Positions 7,981-16,315 of a stretch of DNA of 64,000 bases are shown here, piece after piece. This DNA comes from Chitinophaga nivalis (GTDB taxonomy: Bacteria > Bacteroidota > Bacteroidia > Chitinophagales > Chitinophagaceae), in the NCBI RefSeq assembly GCF_025989125.1, contig NZ_JAPDNR010000001.1, positions 3,826,301 through 3,890,300 of the forward strand, read 5' to 3'. The first letter of the stretch is position 1, and each line of letters begins with the position of its first letter. The translations under genes were made by a program, and so were the position numbers. The notes under the pieces are model-generated. The model had not been told where the DNA came from, did not search any database, and saw only the letters and a list, made by a program, of their open reading frames with translations.

Positions 7981-9696
7981 CTATTTGCCATATACCTTTT
8001 GGCCATCTTTGAAAGTGGCTATTATCTTGATATACCTTTGGTCATCCGTGAGGGGATTGCCCTTCAGTAGTACCAGGTCTGCACGTTTATTGACTTCAAT
8101 GGTGCCTTTCGTATTTGCTTCTCCCCATTGTATCGCACTATTGATGGTGATGGCTTTCAATGCTTCGTAGGCGGAGATTACCTGATCGGGGCCGAGTACC
8201 TGGTTGTCTTTATAGGTACGTCTGTTCACTGCGCTGTAAACGGCGGTCAGTAAGTCAGGCGGCGTAACCGGGGCATCGGTATGAATCGTGAATAGCACCT
8301 GGTTGTCCAGCCCTTGTTTCAACGGACTGATATGCGCCGCGCGGGCAGGCCCCAGTATGCTATCCCGGTGCCATGCTCCCCAGATGTAACAATGGGTAGG
8401 AAACCAGCTGGGCATGACGTTATACTTTTTGAACAGCGGCACCTGATCGGGTCTGCAAACCTGGCTATGTATCAGTACATTGATCATATCTTTCTGAACA
8501 AAGTCTTTCAGGGTATCGATCAGGTGTAGGCCTTCGTGTATGGCCGAGTCGCCGTTGCAGTGAATGTGTACCTGCATCCCTAGTTGAAAGACGGATTTCA
8601 CGAATTGATAGGCAGAATCATGATGGTAGATGGGATGCCCCGCATAGCCCGGCAGCTCGCCGAGTGGCGGATTTAGATAAGGTTGAGATAACCAGGCAGA
8701 CCTGCCCTGCGGCGACCCGTCAAAGGTAAATTTGATGGCGCCTATTTTAAAGTGGCCATCATACTTATTATAGTAGGGCTTTAATGCAGGCAGCTGGTAC
8801 CTGTTTAAGTCATAATCCGGGACTACGATAAAATCTCCGCTCAGTAATCCTTGCTGATTGGCCGTGCGAACCAGGTTAATGGCATTGGGATCTGCCCGTC
8901 CTTCACAGAGGGTAGTAATGCCATAGGAGAACCATTTTTTCTCCGAACGCAGCAGGCTTTGCATCACCTTCGCAGGATCAGGGGCCGCGCTATGTTTTTG
9001 TATAAAAAGCAATACGGCGATGTGGGCATTTTCCATCACTAACCCCAGTGGTTTTCCGTCGCCATCTTTGACAATAACGCCACCGGGCACAGTAGCGCCG
9101 GGAATATCAAACCCTAACAGGTGGAGCAGTTTGGAGTTGGCTACGCCCATATGGCCGCTGACATGCGCCACGTAAACAGGATGTGCCGCCGATATGACGT
9201 CCAGTTCTGTTTTTGTCGGATGCCGCAACTCTTTTAACCGGGAATCATCATAGCCAATGCCTATAATAATAGCGGTATCGGTAGGGCTTTTCCGGATGGT
9301 ATCCTGTATGGCCTGCTGGATAGCCGGAATATCATTGACGGTGCCATACGGCGCCGGACTAAGATCTGTCAGGTCGGCGGTAGTGGCATCCTGCACAACG
9401 TGGCCGTGTGCATCAATGAAGGCAGGCATCAGTACTTCGCCGGGTTGTACCGGCCGCATGTTGGCGTGTGCTTTTTTATACCGGAGTGCGTGTGCTTTGC
9501 TACCGGCATAGGTAATCTTACCATGTTGCACCACTACACTCTCTACGTAGGTGGGCTGGTTGCCGGTCATGGTCAGGATTTTACCACCGGCAGTATAAAA
9601 AATGAGGGCGGAGGTATCCTGGGCATACCCGCTATGGAACAATAATAGCAGCCAGGTGCAGATGAGGTAGCGCGCGCAATAGCCGGTTTTCTTCAT
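7981..9696 (-). CDS. Secreted amidohydrolase, YtcJ-like (metal-dependent hydrolase)
   Basis: 571 aa from the preferred ATG 9696, which begins a signal peptide (MKKTGYCARYLICTWLLLLF...GYAQ); the frame starts at 9732. The amidohydrolase_3 fold shows the metal-binding HxH in PAFIDAHGHVV, further His sites in HVSGHMG, QVHIHCNGDSA and VLIHSQ, and the catalytic Asp in TIHTDAPVTPP. The C-terminal part returns to the small beta domain (GTIEVNKRADLVLLKGNPL). Family members cleave C-N bonds in amides, imides or N-acyl amino acids. The substrate is not predictable, and periplasmic location suggests scavenging. A Crp/Fnr-type regulator lies just upstream on the same strand. Confidence 0.92.
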   Translation of the reverse strand: MKKTGYCARYLICTWLLLLFHSGYAQDTSALIFYTAGGKILTMTGNQPTYVESVVVQHGKITYAGSKAHALRYKKAHANMRPVQPGEVLMPAFIDAHGHVVQDATTADLTDLSPAPYGTVNDIPAIQQAIQDTIRKSPTDTAIIIGIGYDDSRLKELRHPTKTELDVISAAHPVYVAHVSGHMGVANSKLLHLLGFDIPGATVPGGVIVKDGDGKPLGLVMENAHIAVLLFIQKHSAAPDPAKVMQSLLRSEKKWFSYGITTLCEGRADPNAINLVRTANQQGLLSGDFIVVPDYDLNRYQLPALKPYYNKYDGHFKIGAIKFTFDGSPQGRSAWLSQPYLNPPLGELPGYAGHPIYHHDSAYQFVKSVFQLGMQVHIHCNGDSAIHEGLHLIDTLKDFVQKDMINVLIHSQVCRPDQVPLFKKYNVMPSWFPTHCYIWGAWHRDSILGPARAAHISPLKQGLDNQVLFTIHTDAPVTPPDLLTAVYSAVNRRTYKDNQVLGPDQVISAYEALKAITINSAIQWGEANTKGTIEVNKRADLVLLKGNPLTDDQRYIKIIATFKDGQKVYGK

Positions 9697-9970
9697 AGCA
9701 TGAAAGTTTTCGTTTAACATGGAATGGTTCATTTGAATGGTGACAATGAGGGGCAGGGTATACTGGTTGTTTATCGCCTGATCATAGAAGAGCCGCTGAT
9801 ATGCAATTGTTTCGTCGTGTCAGTAACGCACTGCATTACTGTAGTAAACACCCCTTTTCGGATAGTTGTTGTGGTGGCAGGCTTATTTTTATTTCCCCGC
9901 CGGGGAGGTATGTTCCTCCGGATTGGCCAGGGTACTATCATGCATCTGTTTACTGACGGCCGGGGTGGTG

Positions 9971-10543
9971 TCAGATTTTGCTCCGGATACGGCTGAGGGT
10001 TTCCAGGTTGATACACAGATAAGACGCTATCAGGCTTAAAGGTACCCGTTGAATGATTTCTGCATGGTGTTGCAGCAGGAATTTATAACGGTCGGTAGCT
10101 TCCCGCTTACGCAGATTAAAAGCCCGCTTTTCGCTCTGGATATAATAATGTTCGATGAGATGGGTATAAATATGCTGGAAGCAGGGGTGCCGTGTCAGCA
10201 GTTGTTTCAGATGCTCATAAGACAAGCCTGCGGCTACACAGTCTTCCAGTGCGGTGATGGTTTCGGTGGAGGGTTTTTGCCGGAGGAAACTTTCTACGGA
10301 AATCACAAACTCATTTTCCTTCATAAACCAGGTAGTGGCGGTATATTTTGTTTCTTCATAGCTGCTATACAATAGCCCTTCCTCCAGGAATAGTGCCTGC
10401 CGGCATATTTTACCGTTGGATAGCCACTGTGTTTTTTTAGGTATATACACCGGTTCCATCATCTGCGAAATGTCTTGCAAAAAGGCATCTGTCAGCGGGC
10501 CAATAGTTGAAAAGATAGCTACCATTTGTGGTGGTAATCTCAT
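9971..10543 (-). CDS. Crp/Fnr-family transcriptional regulator (cyclic-nucleotide-binding fold)
   Basis: 190 aa. Residues 10-115 form the cNMP-binding beta-barrel (KKTQWLSNGKICRQALFLEEGLLYSSY), with a long connecting helix and a C-terminal winged HTH (RVPLSLIASYLCINLETLSRI). The phosphate-binding motif of true cAMP receptors is not evident, as in most Bacteroidota Crp-like proteins, so the ligand is unknown. It lies about 270 nt upstream of the amidohydrolase gene on the same strand and may regulate it. Confidence 0.85.
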   Translation of the reverse strand: MRLPPQMVAIFSTIGPLTDAFLQDISQMMEPVYIPKKTQWLSNGKICRQALFLEEGLLYSSYEETKYTATTWFMKENEFVISVESFLRQKPSTETITALEDCVAAGLSYEHLKQLLTRHPCFQHIYTHLIEHYYIQSEKRAFNLRKREATDRYKFLLQHHAEIIQRVPLSLIASYLCINLETLSRIRSKI

Positions 10544-10940
10544 GGCGTGATGTTTTAAATTTTACAAAGCATTGGTGAAGACAGGCATCCATACCTGCAG
10601 CTTTCCTGGTAGCGTTTCCATTTTGCTGTAATGGTGTCTGGTAAGACCCTGATCTGAAGGACGAGCAATCACACCCCGGTGTATGGTGTATAGCCGGCTG
10701 TTGATAACGACGGTTTATTTGAGGTACGTTATAGCGTTGTACTCATTCGATGCAGTAATAACAGTGTCTGAAAAATGGTTCATTTAAGGGAAATGTCAGC
10801 AATGGCCCAATAAAGCCAGTACTGTTGTCAGGTATAAGCATGCCACCGCCGCAAAAATGATGGGGCAAATATAAGGTATTCGTATCAAAGGAAGGAGGCG
10901 TAGGTGTGAGCGAGGAAATGATAAAGCAGGAGGAGAGCGT
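10544..10940. other. Intergenic region, no gene recognised
   Basis: Nothing longer than a 22-codon frame on the minus strand (start near 10784) was found, and it has no supporting signal. No repeat or clear terminator was seen. The region probably holds the promoter of the Crp/Fnr gene and the 3' end of the ACP-like gene. Confidence 0.5.
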
Positions 10941-11525
10941 TTATTCTATCCCCAGGTCATCGGTGAATGATTTATCCGGTCCTGTTTCATAAGGGTCAAC
11001 CCCTGTTTGCTCCACCGTAATGCTGGCAACAATAACATAGATTTCATAGGTACTGCTGATGTTTTTTGGGTCAATGAGTACGCGGGAATTACAGGCAGCC
11101 ATGACGGCTATAAATTGTTCGATGGTGATCGTTGCCCAGTCATAAGTGGGAGAGGAACGGAAGGCCCGTTTCAACCGGTCGCTGAAACGATTGCCTGCCG
11201 GCGCAATTTCCGGCACCGGTACCTGCAGTAGCAGCTGTTGCGTAAATATGGACCAGCTGGCAGTAGCGCCGGGTGAAAGATAGGTGGAGACAAGATCAGT
11301 GAGTGCGATCTCTCTGTCTGTCAAAACCGATGATCGGATACCTCCGGCGACCTGTTGCAATAGTTGTTCCTGTAACCCGGTGTGTTCGGTGGTGATCTGT
11401 AAATGCCGGGCGACTACCCGGGCCATATCCCGGAGGGTATAGATTTTTTCCGCTTCGGCGTCCGGAATGGCTATCTGAAAATAATTTTCAATCGCTATGA
11501 TTAGTTCTACGGTGTCCAGGCCCAT
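10941..11525 (-). CDS. Acyl-carrier-protein-like protein with circularly permuted ACP halves
   Basis: 194 aa from the preferred ATG 11525; the frame is open to 11666 but the extra 47 residues look non-coding. The first 42 residues (MGLDTVELIIAIEN, then FQIAIPDAEAEKIYTLRDM) match helices II-IV of ACP, starting at the position of the phosphopantetheine serine. The last 33 residues (VASITVEQTGVDPYETG, DKSFTDDLGIE) match helix I and the loop that in normal ACP leads into that serine. The halves are thus in reverse order around a roughly 115-residue middle region, and the DSL serine is missing at the junction (Gly at that place). The protein therefore probably cannot be phosphopantetheinylated there. 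Function unknown. It is divergent from the DoxX gene. Confidence 0.7.
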   Translation of the reverse strand: MGLDTVELIIAIENYFQIAIPDAEAEKIYTLRDMARVVARHLQITTEHTGLQEQLLQQVAGGIRSSVLTDREIALTDLVSTYLSPGATASWSIFTQQLLLQVPVPEIAPAGNRFSDRLKRAFRSSPTYDWATITIEQFIAVMAACNSRVLIDPKNISSTYEIYVIVASITVEQTGVDPYETGPDKSFTDDLGIE

Positions 11526-11638
11526 TATTGAAAAGGTATATGGCAAAGTAAGTAAATATTTTCGGAGAAGCGCATGTAGCGATCGTTTTGGGGGATATCT
11601 GGTGGAAAAAGGAGCTAGGATTAACAAGAATAGTTTAG

Positions 11639-11646
11639 TAATTTTG
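11639..11646 (+). promoter_or_regulatory. Possible Bacteroidota -7 promoter box of the DoxX gene
   Basis: TAATTTTG matches the TAnnTTTG -7 element of the Bacteroidota primary sigma factor and lies 44 nt before ATG 11690. No clear TTTG -33 box was found at the expected distance, so the call is tentative. Confidence 0.3.
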
Positions 11647-11689
11647 AGCTCGTCACACAAAACCAATTTCTAAATTTTAAAACTCCACT

Positions 11690-12070
11690 ATGAAAAAGAA
11701 AATCCTTTTTATACTCAGCCTGTTATTTGGGTTGATGTTCATCAATGCAGGACTCAATAAGTTTTTTAATTACATGCCGGTTCCCAAGGATTTACCGGAA
11801 AGCATGGTGAAGGTCATGACCGCCTTTATGCAGGTAAGCTGGCTGATTCCATTGGTGGGTGTGGCAGAAGTAGTAGGTGGTGTGTTGTTTATTACCAATA
11901 AATACCGGGCACTGGGTGCGATTATTATTTTCCCGGTGATGATCGGTATTTTGTTGATCAATATCACAGCAGCACCATCCGGCCTGCCTATCGCATTGGT
12001 CCTGCTGGCGATCAACCTGTGGGTTATTTTTGAAAACAGAGCCAAGTACGCACCTATGCTCCGGGCATAA
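11690..12070 (+). CDS. DoxX-family membrane protein
   Basis: 126 aa, four hydrophobic segments (about residues 4-22, 45-65, 72-90 and 95-112). The N-terminal GLMFINAGLNKFFNYMP and the middle VGVAEVVGGVLFITNKYRALG are typical of the DoxX/SURF4-like quinol oxidase-associated family. DoxX proteins are inner-membrane proteins linked to quinone or thiol redox balance, but most have no proven role. It is monocistronic, followed by a strong bidirectional terminator. Confidence 0.85.
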   Translation: MKKKILFILSLLFGLMFINAGLNKFFNYMPVPKDLPESMVKVMTAFMQVSWLIPLVGVAEVVGGVLFITNKYRALGAIIIFPVMIGILLINITAAPSGLPIALVLLAINLWVIFENRAKYAPMLRA

Positions 12071-12098
12071 GCGTAGTTTGTTGTATAATGAAGTCTGT

Positions 12099-12137
12099 AA
12101 AAGCGTAATACCACCCTGATAGTGGTATTACGCTTTT
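12099..12137. terminator. Bidirectional rho-independent terminator
   Basis: AAAAGCGTAATACCAC (12099-12114) and its exact complement (12122-12137) form a 16-bp stem with a 7-nt loop and A/T-run flanks on both sides. It ends the DoxX transcript. Confidence 0.85.
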
Positions 12138-12158
12138 TAGTATTATTGTGGGAAGAAG

Positions 12159-12554
12159 ATGAAACGTAAATTAAGGAAGATAACCGTTGCCAATAACGTG
12201 TACGTATACACGATTAAGGAAGTGTATGCCGTGACTACTGATACAACAACGCTCATCGTCCGTATATTTTCAGACGGGCATAAAGCTACGCCGTTAATCT
12301 TACACTTTTTAACGTATTGTGATCCTATACAAGGACATCCCTTGTACACCGGTATCGATATTTTCAATCAACGAACGCAGGAGACGGTACGGTTTATTAT
12401 CCACCGGCCGGTATACATCCGTGCATTGATTACAGAGGGTATCAGGCGGGGCTGGACCGGCAGGAATCTAACGGGTATACAGGATGGCGTAGCTTATTTG
12501 AATGAGCTGGGATTTGATACGGCGTTTTTGGTAAGTCCGCTGCAAGGAAAATAA
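12159..12554 (+). CDS. Hypothetical protein
   Basis: 131 aa, not recognised. It is a soluble, basic protein without signal peptide. A beta-rich N-terminal half (RKITVANNVYVYTIKEVYAV, TLIVRIFSDGHKATPL) is followed by a region with IHRPVYIRALITEGIRRGW. The coding frame has the codon choice of its neighbours and starts 22 nt after the DoxX terminator, which supports it as a real gene. It converges with the membrane protein at 12572. Confidence 0.6.
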   Translation: MKRKLRKITVANNVYVYTIKEVYAVTTDTTTLIVRIFSDGHKATPLILHFLTYCDPIQGHPLYTGIDIFNQRTQETVRFIIHRPVYIRALITEGIRRGWTGRNLTGIQDGVAYLNELGFDTAFLVSPLQGK

Positions 12555-12571
12555 AGTGTGTGGCATATTTA

Positions 12572-13111
12572 TTATGCTGTAGTGGCTTTATCTGTCGCCA
12601 TCTTCTTGTAAAAAAATATTACTATTCCTATTAAAAGGGCACCTATACAAACAGAGAAGTTGATAATACAGGTTTTCCAATCTTTGCTGGCAACGATCTC
12701 AGGTTGTATATAGGAAACGCCTTTGACCGTTAAGCCCATGATACGGATTTCGCTGTTGTTCTTTGTTAAAAGATCGCTATCATTAGCCCTGATGGCCACA
12801 GCAATCGTATCATTGGCCTGCAGGTTGGTAAGCATATCTTTTACCGCTTTATCTTCATCGATTATTGCATAAGCACCATTTGAAAGCCGGAACTGACAAT
12901 AATAGCCGGTAGCTTTAAGTCTGTAATGGGAGGAGTGTCCTTTAGTGCCAGGGTGATAAAATGGTGGTGCTTCCATCCGTAGGGTAAATGTTTCCAGTGT
13001 CTCCCCCAGGTAATACCTATCATGCCGATTGTACATGTTGAATATAATGCCCGCTAAACCAGTTAGTATGAGTATGGCGTAAGCAGGGATGTTGTTGGCG
13101 CGTTGGGACAT
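12572..13111 (-). CDS. Hypothetical protein with two membrane segments
   Basis: 179 aa, not recognised. A first transmembrane helix is at about residues 9-25 (AYAILILTGLAGIIFNM) and a second at about 148-167 (CIINFSVCIGALLIGIVIFF). About 120 residues lie between them and probably form an extracytoplasmic beta domain with several Tyr. Both ends are predicted to face the cytoplasm. No operon partner; promoter region faces the surface-protein array. Confidence 0.6.
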   Translation of the reverse strand: MSQRANNIPAYAILILTGLAGIIFNMYNRHDRYYLGETLETFTLRMEAPPFYHPGTKGHSSHYRLKATGYYCQFRLSNGAYAIIDEDKAVKDMLTNLQANDTIAVAIRANDSDLLTKNNSEIRIMGLTVKGVSYIQPEIVASKDWKTCIINFSVCIGALLIGIVIFFYKKMATDKATTA

Positions 13112-13361
13112 GGTAAGGTATAAGAATAGTCAATAAAAAGGTAAAGATAGTTGCTATACTCCTAATAGCATCATCTGCTGCTTTACACAGCCCAACAATA
13201 GTAGCTGTACATCACACGTAGCCGCCGGAAAATTTTACCTCAATAATAGCCATGTACGTGGTGTGCAGAAATGAAACTCCTTACAACCGGATCGTACAAC
13301 GGTAGAGGTGCCTGTAAAATAAGGCCGGTATTGTAATACAGGTATGATAGTGCGCAGAGAC
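13112..13361. other. Intergenic region before the surface-protein array
   Basis: No gene was recognised. An imperfect inverted repeat (TGTACATCACACG near 13206 against GTACGTGGTGTGCA near 13255) is present. The part from 13362 onward is duplicated upstream of the next gene and is listed separately. Confidence 0.4.
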
Positions 13362-13628
13362 GATGGTTGTGGACTGCTATTTATTTTCCTGCTATCTATT
13401 GTAATTTACCACTGAATTATAAACCATAAAACCCTCAGTGATTATCTTCTTTATCAACAGACGTAATAAGCCTGTATACTATCATTATCCGACATTTACC
13501 GTTTGAAAACCATCAGCCTTTAACTTCCTTATTACTGCACTTGAATAGCCCTGAATGTTGATCCTATGAAAAGGTGTATTTATTGTTAACCCTGTTTAAT
13601 TACTATCCGTTTACCTTAAATTTTCTTT
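13362..13628 (+). repeat. Duplicated upstream region, copy A
   Basis: This 267-nt stretch up to the start codon of the first surface-protein gene closely matches 16048-16315 upstream of the second. Shared strings include GTTGTGGACTGCTATTTATT, TGTATACTATCATTATCCGA and CACTATCCGTTTACC-like ends. It shows that the promoter and leader were copied together with the coding sequence. Confidence 0.85.
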
Positions 13629-15809
13629 ATGTCTACACACATGATGTTATCCCCGTTTTCCCTGTTCATAAAGAAACAGGCTTGTTTGTTATTGTTTTTT
13701 TTATGCGGGACGGGTACCGTACAGGCGCAGCCCGTACCCTGTATACGTGCGACTACCCAAACGAATACGCTCGTCAATTGTGCCAGTGGCTGCGCGGTCA
13801 GAAATCCTGATCTGGCAGTCGATAATGATGTGACAACGTATGCTGAACTGGAAAATACCGGCCCTGGCGGACAAAGTCGGATTTTCCTGCAATTTCCATC
13901 TACCGGCCGTGTGGGAGATAGTATCCGGATAGTGTTTTCCGGATTAACCAGCACCGATGTCAGTAAACTTAAAAATGTCAGTATCGGTACTTATGAAGGG
14001 ACTGTCGATAATAATGACCTGAGTTCCCTGAACACCATAGGTGCGGTATTTACAGGACCCGCGTCTTCACTGACAGTTACATTTCCTGCGAAAAAAGCAT
14101 TTGACAAGGTATACGTTGTTTTGAGCGCCATTACCAGTAGTGGCGCTCCGGGTATACTCCGGGTAAACTATGCGCAGTACATGCGCCCGGCTCCTACGGT
14201 TGCCAATACCAGTGTATCTGTATGCAAGGGTGGTTCCGCCACCTTACAGGCCACCGCGCCTGCCAATGCGGTGTTCAAATGGTATACACAACCGGTTGGT
14301 GGAACGGCCATATTTACCGGTGCCAGCTTTACGACACCAGCCCTCGATAATACCACCGTGTATTATGCGGAAACCACGGGTATTACCAGTGGTTGTACCC
14401 AGCCTTCCCGAACAAAAGTGACCGTGAATGTACTGTCGGTGGTGAGTACTTTCAAAAAACTGTCGGGCAGTACTTTTGGCGGTAAACTATCTGATCGGAT
14501 ATATGATATGGTCTCGATTCTTAGACCTTTTGATGTGGAAAAAAAGCAATATGTATTGGTGGGTACCTCCAATAGCGGCGCAGTGGGTCAGGTGCCCGCC
14601 TGGCCTTACAGAAAACCGGAAATGCTGGTGATCCGGCTGGATTCGGGCTATCAGCAACAGGAAGAAAAAAGAATTGCTAATGCTAATGGTCTGGCGCTGA
14701 CTGCCTCAGATTTTGGAGGGGAAGTTGTAATGGCGGTGGGTTATGGCCGGGGGCGCAAGGAGACGGAAGAGGGCATATATCGTAGGTATTCCCTTCGTGA
14801 TTCCGAAGACAAGTTAACATTTTCCGGCATCCGGATTCAGGATGGAAATATGCGGGCCACTACCATTACCAATGGTGAAAATTTTCTGGATTTTCTGATA
14901 GGAGGGATTACTTTTAACGATATAGATGAGCCCCAACTGACGCAGTACAATAATGGGAAAGCAGATATATGGGTGGCAGAATTGGGGCGAACTCTCAATC
15001 CGAACTGGTATCATGTTTGGGGCGGTACTGAAACCGACATTTTAACCAGTGCGGCCGTAACTGCCGATGGTGGTTATATCCTGGCCGGCTATACGAATTC
15101 TGCAGACGGTGATGTGACGGATGGTAACAACGGAGCGGAAGATGTCTGGATCATTAAAGTAAATGCCGATGGCGTAATACAGTGGGATAAAACCTATGGT
15201 GGCAGCTTGAGTGATAAAGCAGCTAAAATTCTACAAACAGCCGATGGCGGCTATCTGATTGCCGGTACTACGGCTTCGTCCGACCAGGATGTCACCGGAG
15301 GGAATAAAGGTCTGGATGATTTCTGGGTGATCAAAACAGATAGCCTGGGTAAAAAACAATGGGATAAAACCTATGGTGGCAGCAGTTTTGATGTGCTGAC
15401 GGCCTTGCTGCCATTGTCTGACGGCGGATATCTACTGGGAGGCTATACCCGTTCATCCAATGGAGATATCACTTCCGGCAATAAAGGAGAAGATGATTTT
15501 CTGCTGATGACCATTACGGAAGATGGGCAGAAAATGGGCGACCTGACATTGGGTGGCAGTAAAACCGACCGGTTGTATGCCTTACAACCCGCACTGCTGG
15601 CTAATGAGAATGAGCCGGCCAATAAATATGTAGCAGCAGGGTATACTTACTCTGCAGATGGAGATATAACAACGGGTAATAAAGGATTGGAAGATGCCTG
15701 GATCATAAAAGTACAAATCACCAATGGGTGCCCGCTTGCGACCCGCCAGGCTATGCAAAAAAACAATAAAAAAAACAGTGAGCCGGTAAAAAAACAACGC
15801 AGACATTAA
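13629..15809 (+). CDS. Secreted surface protein: discoidin-like N-terminus, Ig_7-like domain, repeat propeller (copy 1)
   Basis: 726 aa with a signal peptide (about residues 1-34, ending VQA). Residues 35-180 are the N-terminal domain shared with four neighbours (NCASGCAVRNPDLAVDNDVT...), probably a beta-sandwich. Residues 185-275 are one Ig-like CHU_C-associated domain (VCKGGSATLQATAP, FKWYTQPVGGTAIF, TTVYYAE). Residues 440-690 contain four or five repeats of the GGYxLAGYTxSxDGDVT...DxWxIK type, which should make a beta-propeller. The C-terminus ends in a basic tail (KKNSEPVKKQRRH) and has no T9SS sorting domain, unlike the neighbours. Probably an exported adhesin or glycan-binding protein. 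Confidence 0.8.
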   Translation: MSTHMMLSPFSLFIKKQACLLLFFLCGTGTVQAQPVPCIRATTQTNTLVNCASGCAVRNPDLAVDNDVTTYAELENTGPGGQSRIFLQFPSTGRVGDSIRIVFSGLTSTDVSKLKNVSIGTYEGTVDNNDLSSLNTIGAVFTGPASSLTVTFPAKKAFDKVYVVLSAITSSGAPGILRVNYAQYMRPAPTVANTSVSVCKGGSATLQATAPANAVFKWYTQPVGGTAIFTGASFTTPALDNTTVYYAETTGITSGCTQPSRTKVTVNVLSVVSTFKKLSGSTFGGKLSDRIYDMVSILRPFDVEKKQYVLVGTSNSGAVGQVPAWPYRKPEMLVIRLDSGYQQQEEKRIANANGLALTASDFGGEVVMAVGYGRGRKETEEGIYRRYSLRDSEDKLTFSGIRIQDGNMRATTITNGENFLDFLIGGITFNDIDEPQLTQYNNGKADIWVAELGRTLNPNWYHVWGGTETDILTSAAVTADGGYILAGYTNSADGDVTDGNNGAEDVWIIKVNADGVIQWDKTYGGSLSDKAAKILQTADGGYLIAGTTASSDQDVTGGNKGLDDFWVIKTDSLGKKQWDKTYGGSSFDVLTALLPLSDGGYLLGGYTRSSNGDITSGNKGEDDFLLMTITEDGQKMGDLTLGGSKTDRLYALQPALLANENEPANKYVAAGYTYSADGDITTGNKGLEDAWIIKVQITNGCPLATRQAMQKNNKKNSEPVKKQRRH

Positions 15810-15834
15810 TGCTTTCTATTGTGTTCACCATGGA

Positions 15835-15869
15835 TTACTCCCGCTTCATTTTTTTTGAAGCGGGAGTAA
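15835..15869 (+). terminator. Terminator after surface protein copy 1
   Basis: TTACTCCCGCTTCA (15835-15848) pairs exactly with 15856-15869 around a loop of T residues. The same structure follows copy 2 at 18558, so it was duplicated with the gene. Confidence 0.75.
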
Positions 15870-16047
15870 CTGGTAGATAGGTCGCCCGATTTACCTCCAC
15901 GTATACGCCGGCTATAAATTTGATCACAACAGTAATGATGCGCTCCATGAGCAGAAAATTAAACCTGACAGGAGGATAGGTAGTAACGGCAGAGGTGCCT
16001 GTAAAAGTAGTACGGCAGGGTAATACCGGTGGGTGTTTAACATAGAT
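15870..16047. other. Intergenic spacer, no gene recognised
   Basis: The spacer between the two duplicated units shows patches of similarity to 13250-13361 (for example GCAGAGGTGCCTGTAAAA against GGTAGAGGTGCCTGTAAAA), indicating that the duplication begins upstream of the clearly conserved leader. Confidence 0.5.
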
Positions 16048-16315
16048 GATAGTTGTGGACTGCTATTTATTTTCCTGCTATTCGATGTAATTTACAAGCG
16101 GATTATAAACCATCAAACCCTGAACGATTATCTTCTTTATTGATAATTTTTGGTAAGCCTGTATACTATCATTATCCGACATTCACTGTTTGAAAACCAA
16201 CAGCCTTTAATTTCCTTATTACTGCACTTGAATAGCCTTGAAGTTTGACCCCATGATAAGATATATTTATTGTTAACCCTGTTTGAACACTATCCGTTTA
16301 CCTTAAATTTTCTTT
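16048..16315 (+). repeat. Duplicated upstream region, copy B
   Basis: 268 nt matching 13362-13628 nearly base for base, ending directly at the start codon of the second surface-protein gene. Offset between the two start codons is 2687 nt. Confidence 0.85.

Noticed and set aside
10710..10790. 22-codon minus-strand frame upstream of the ACP-like gene's neighbour
   Set aside because: Too short, without a leader pattern, hydrophobic helix or conserved flanks.
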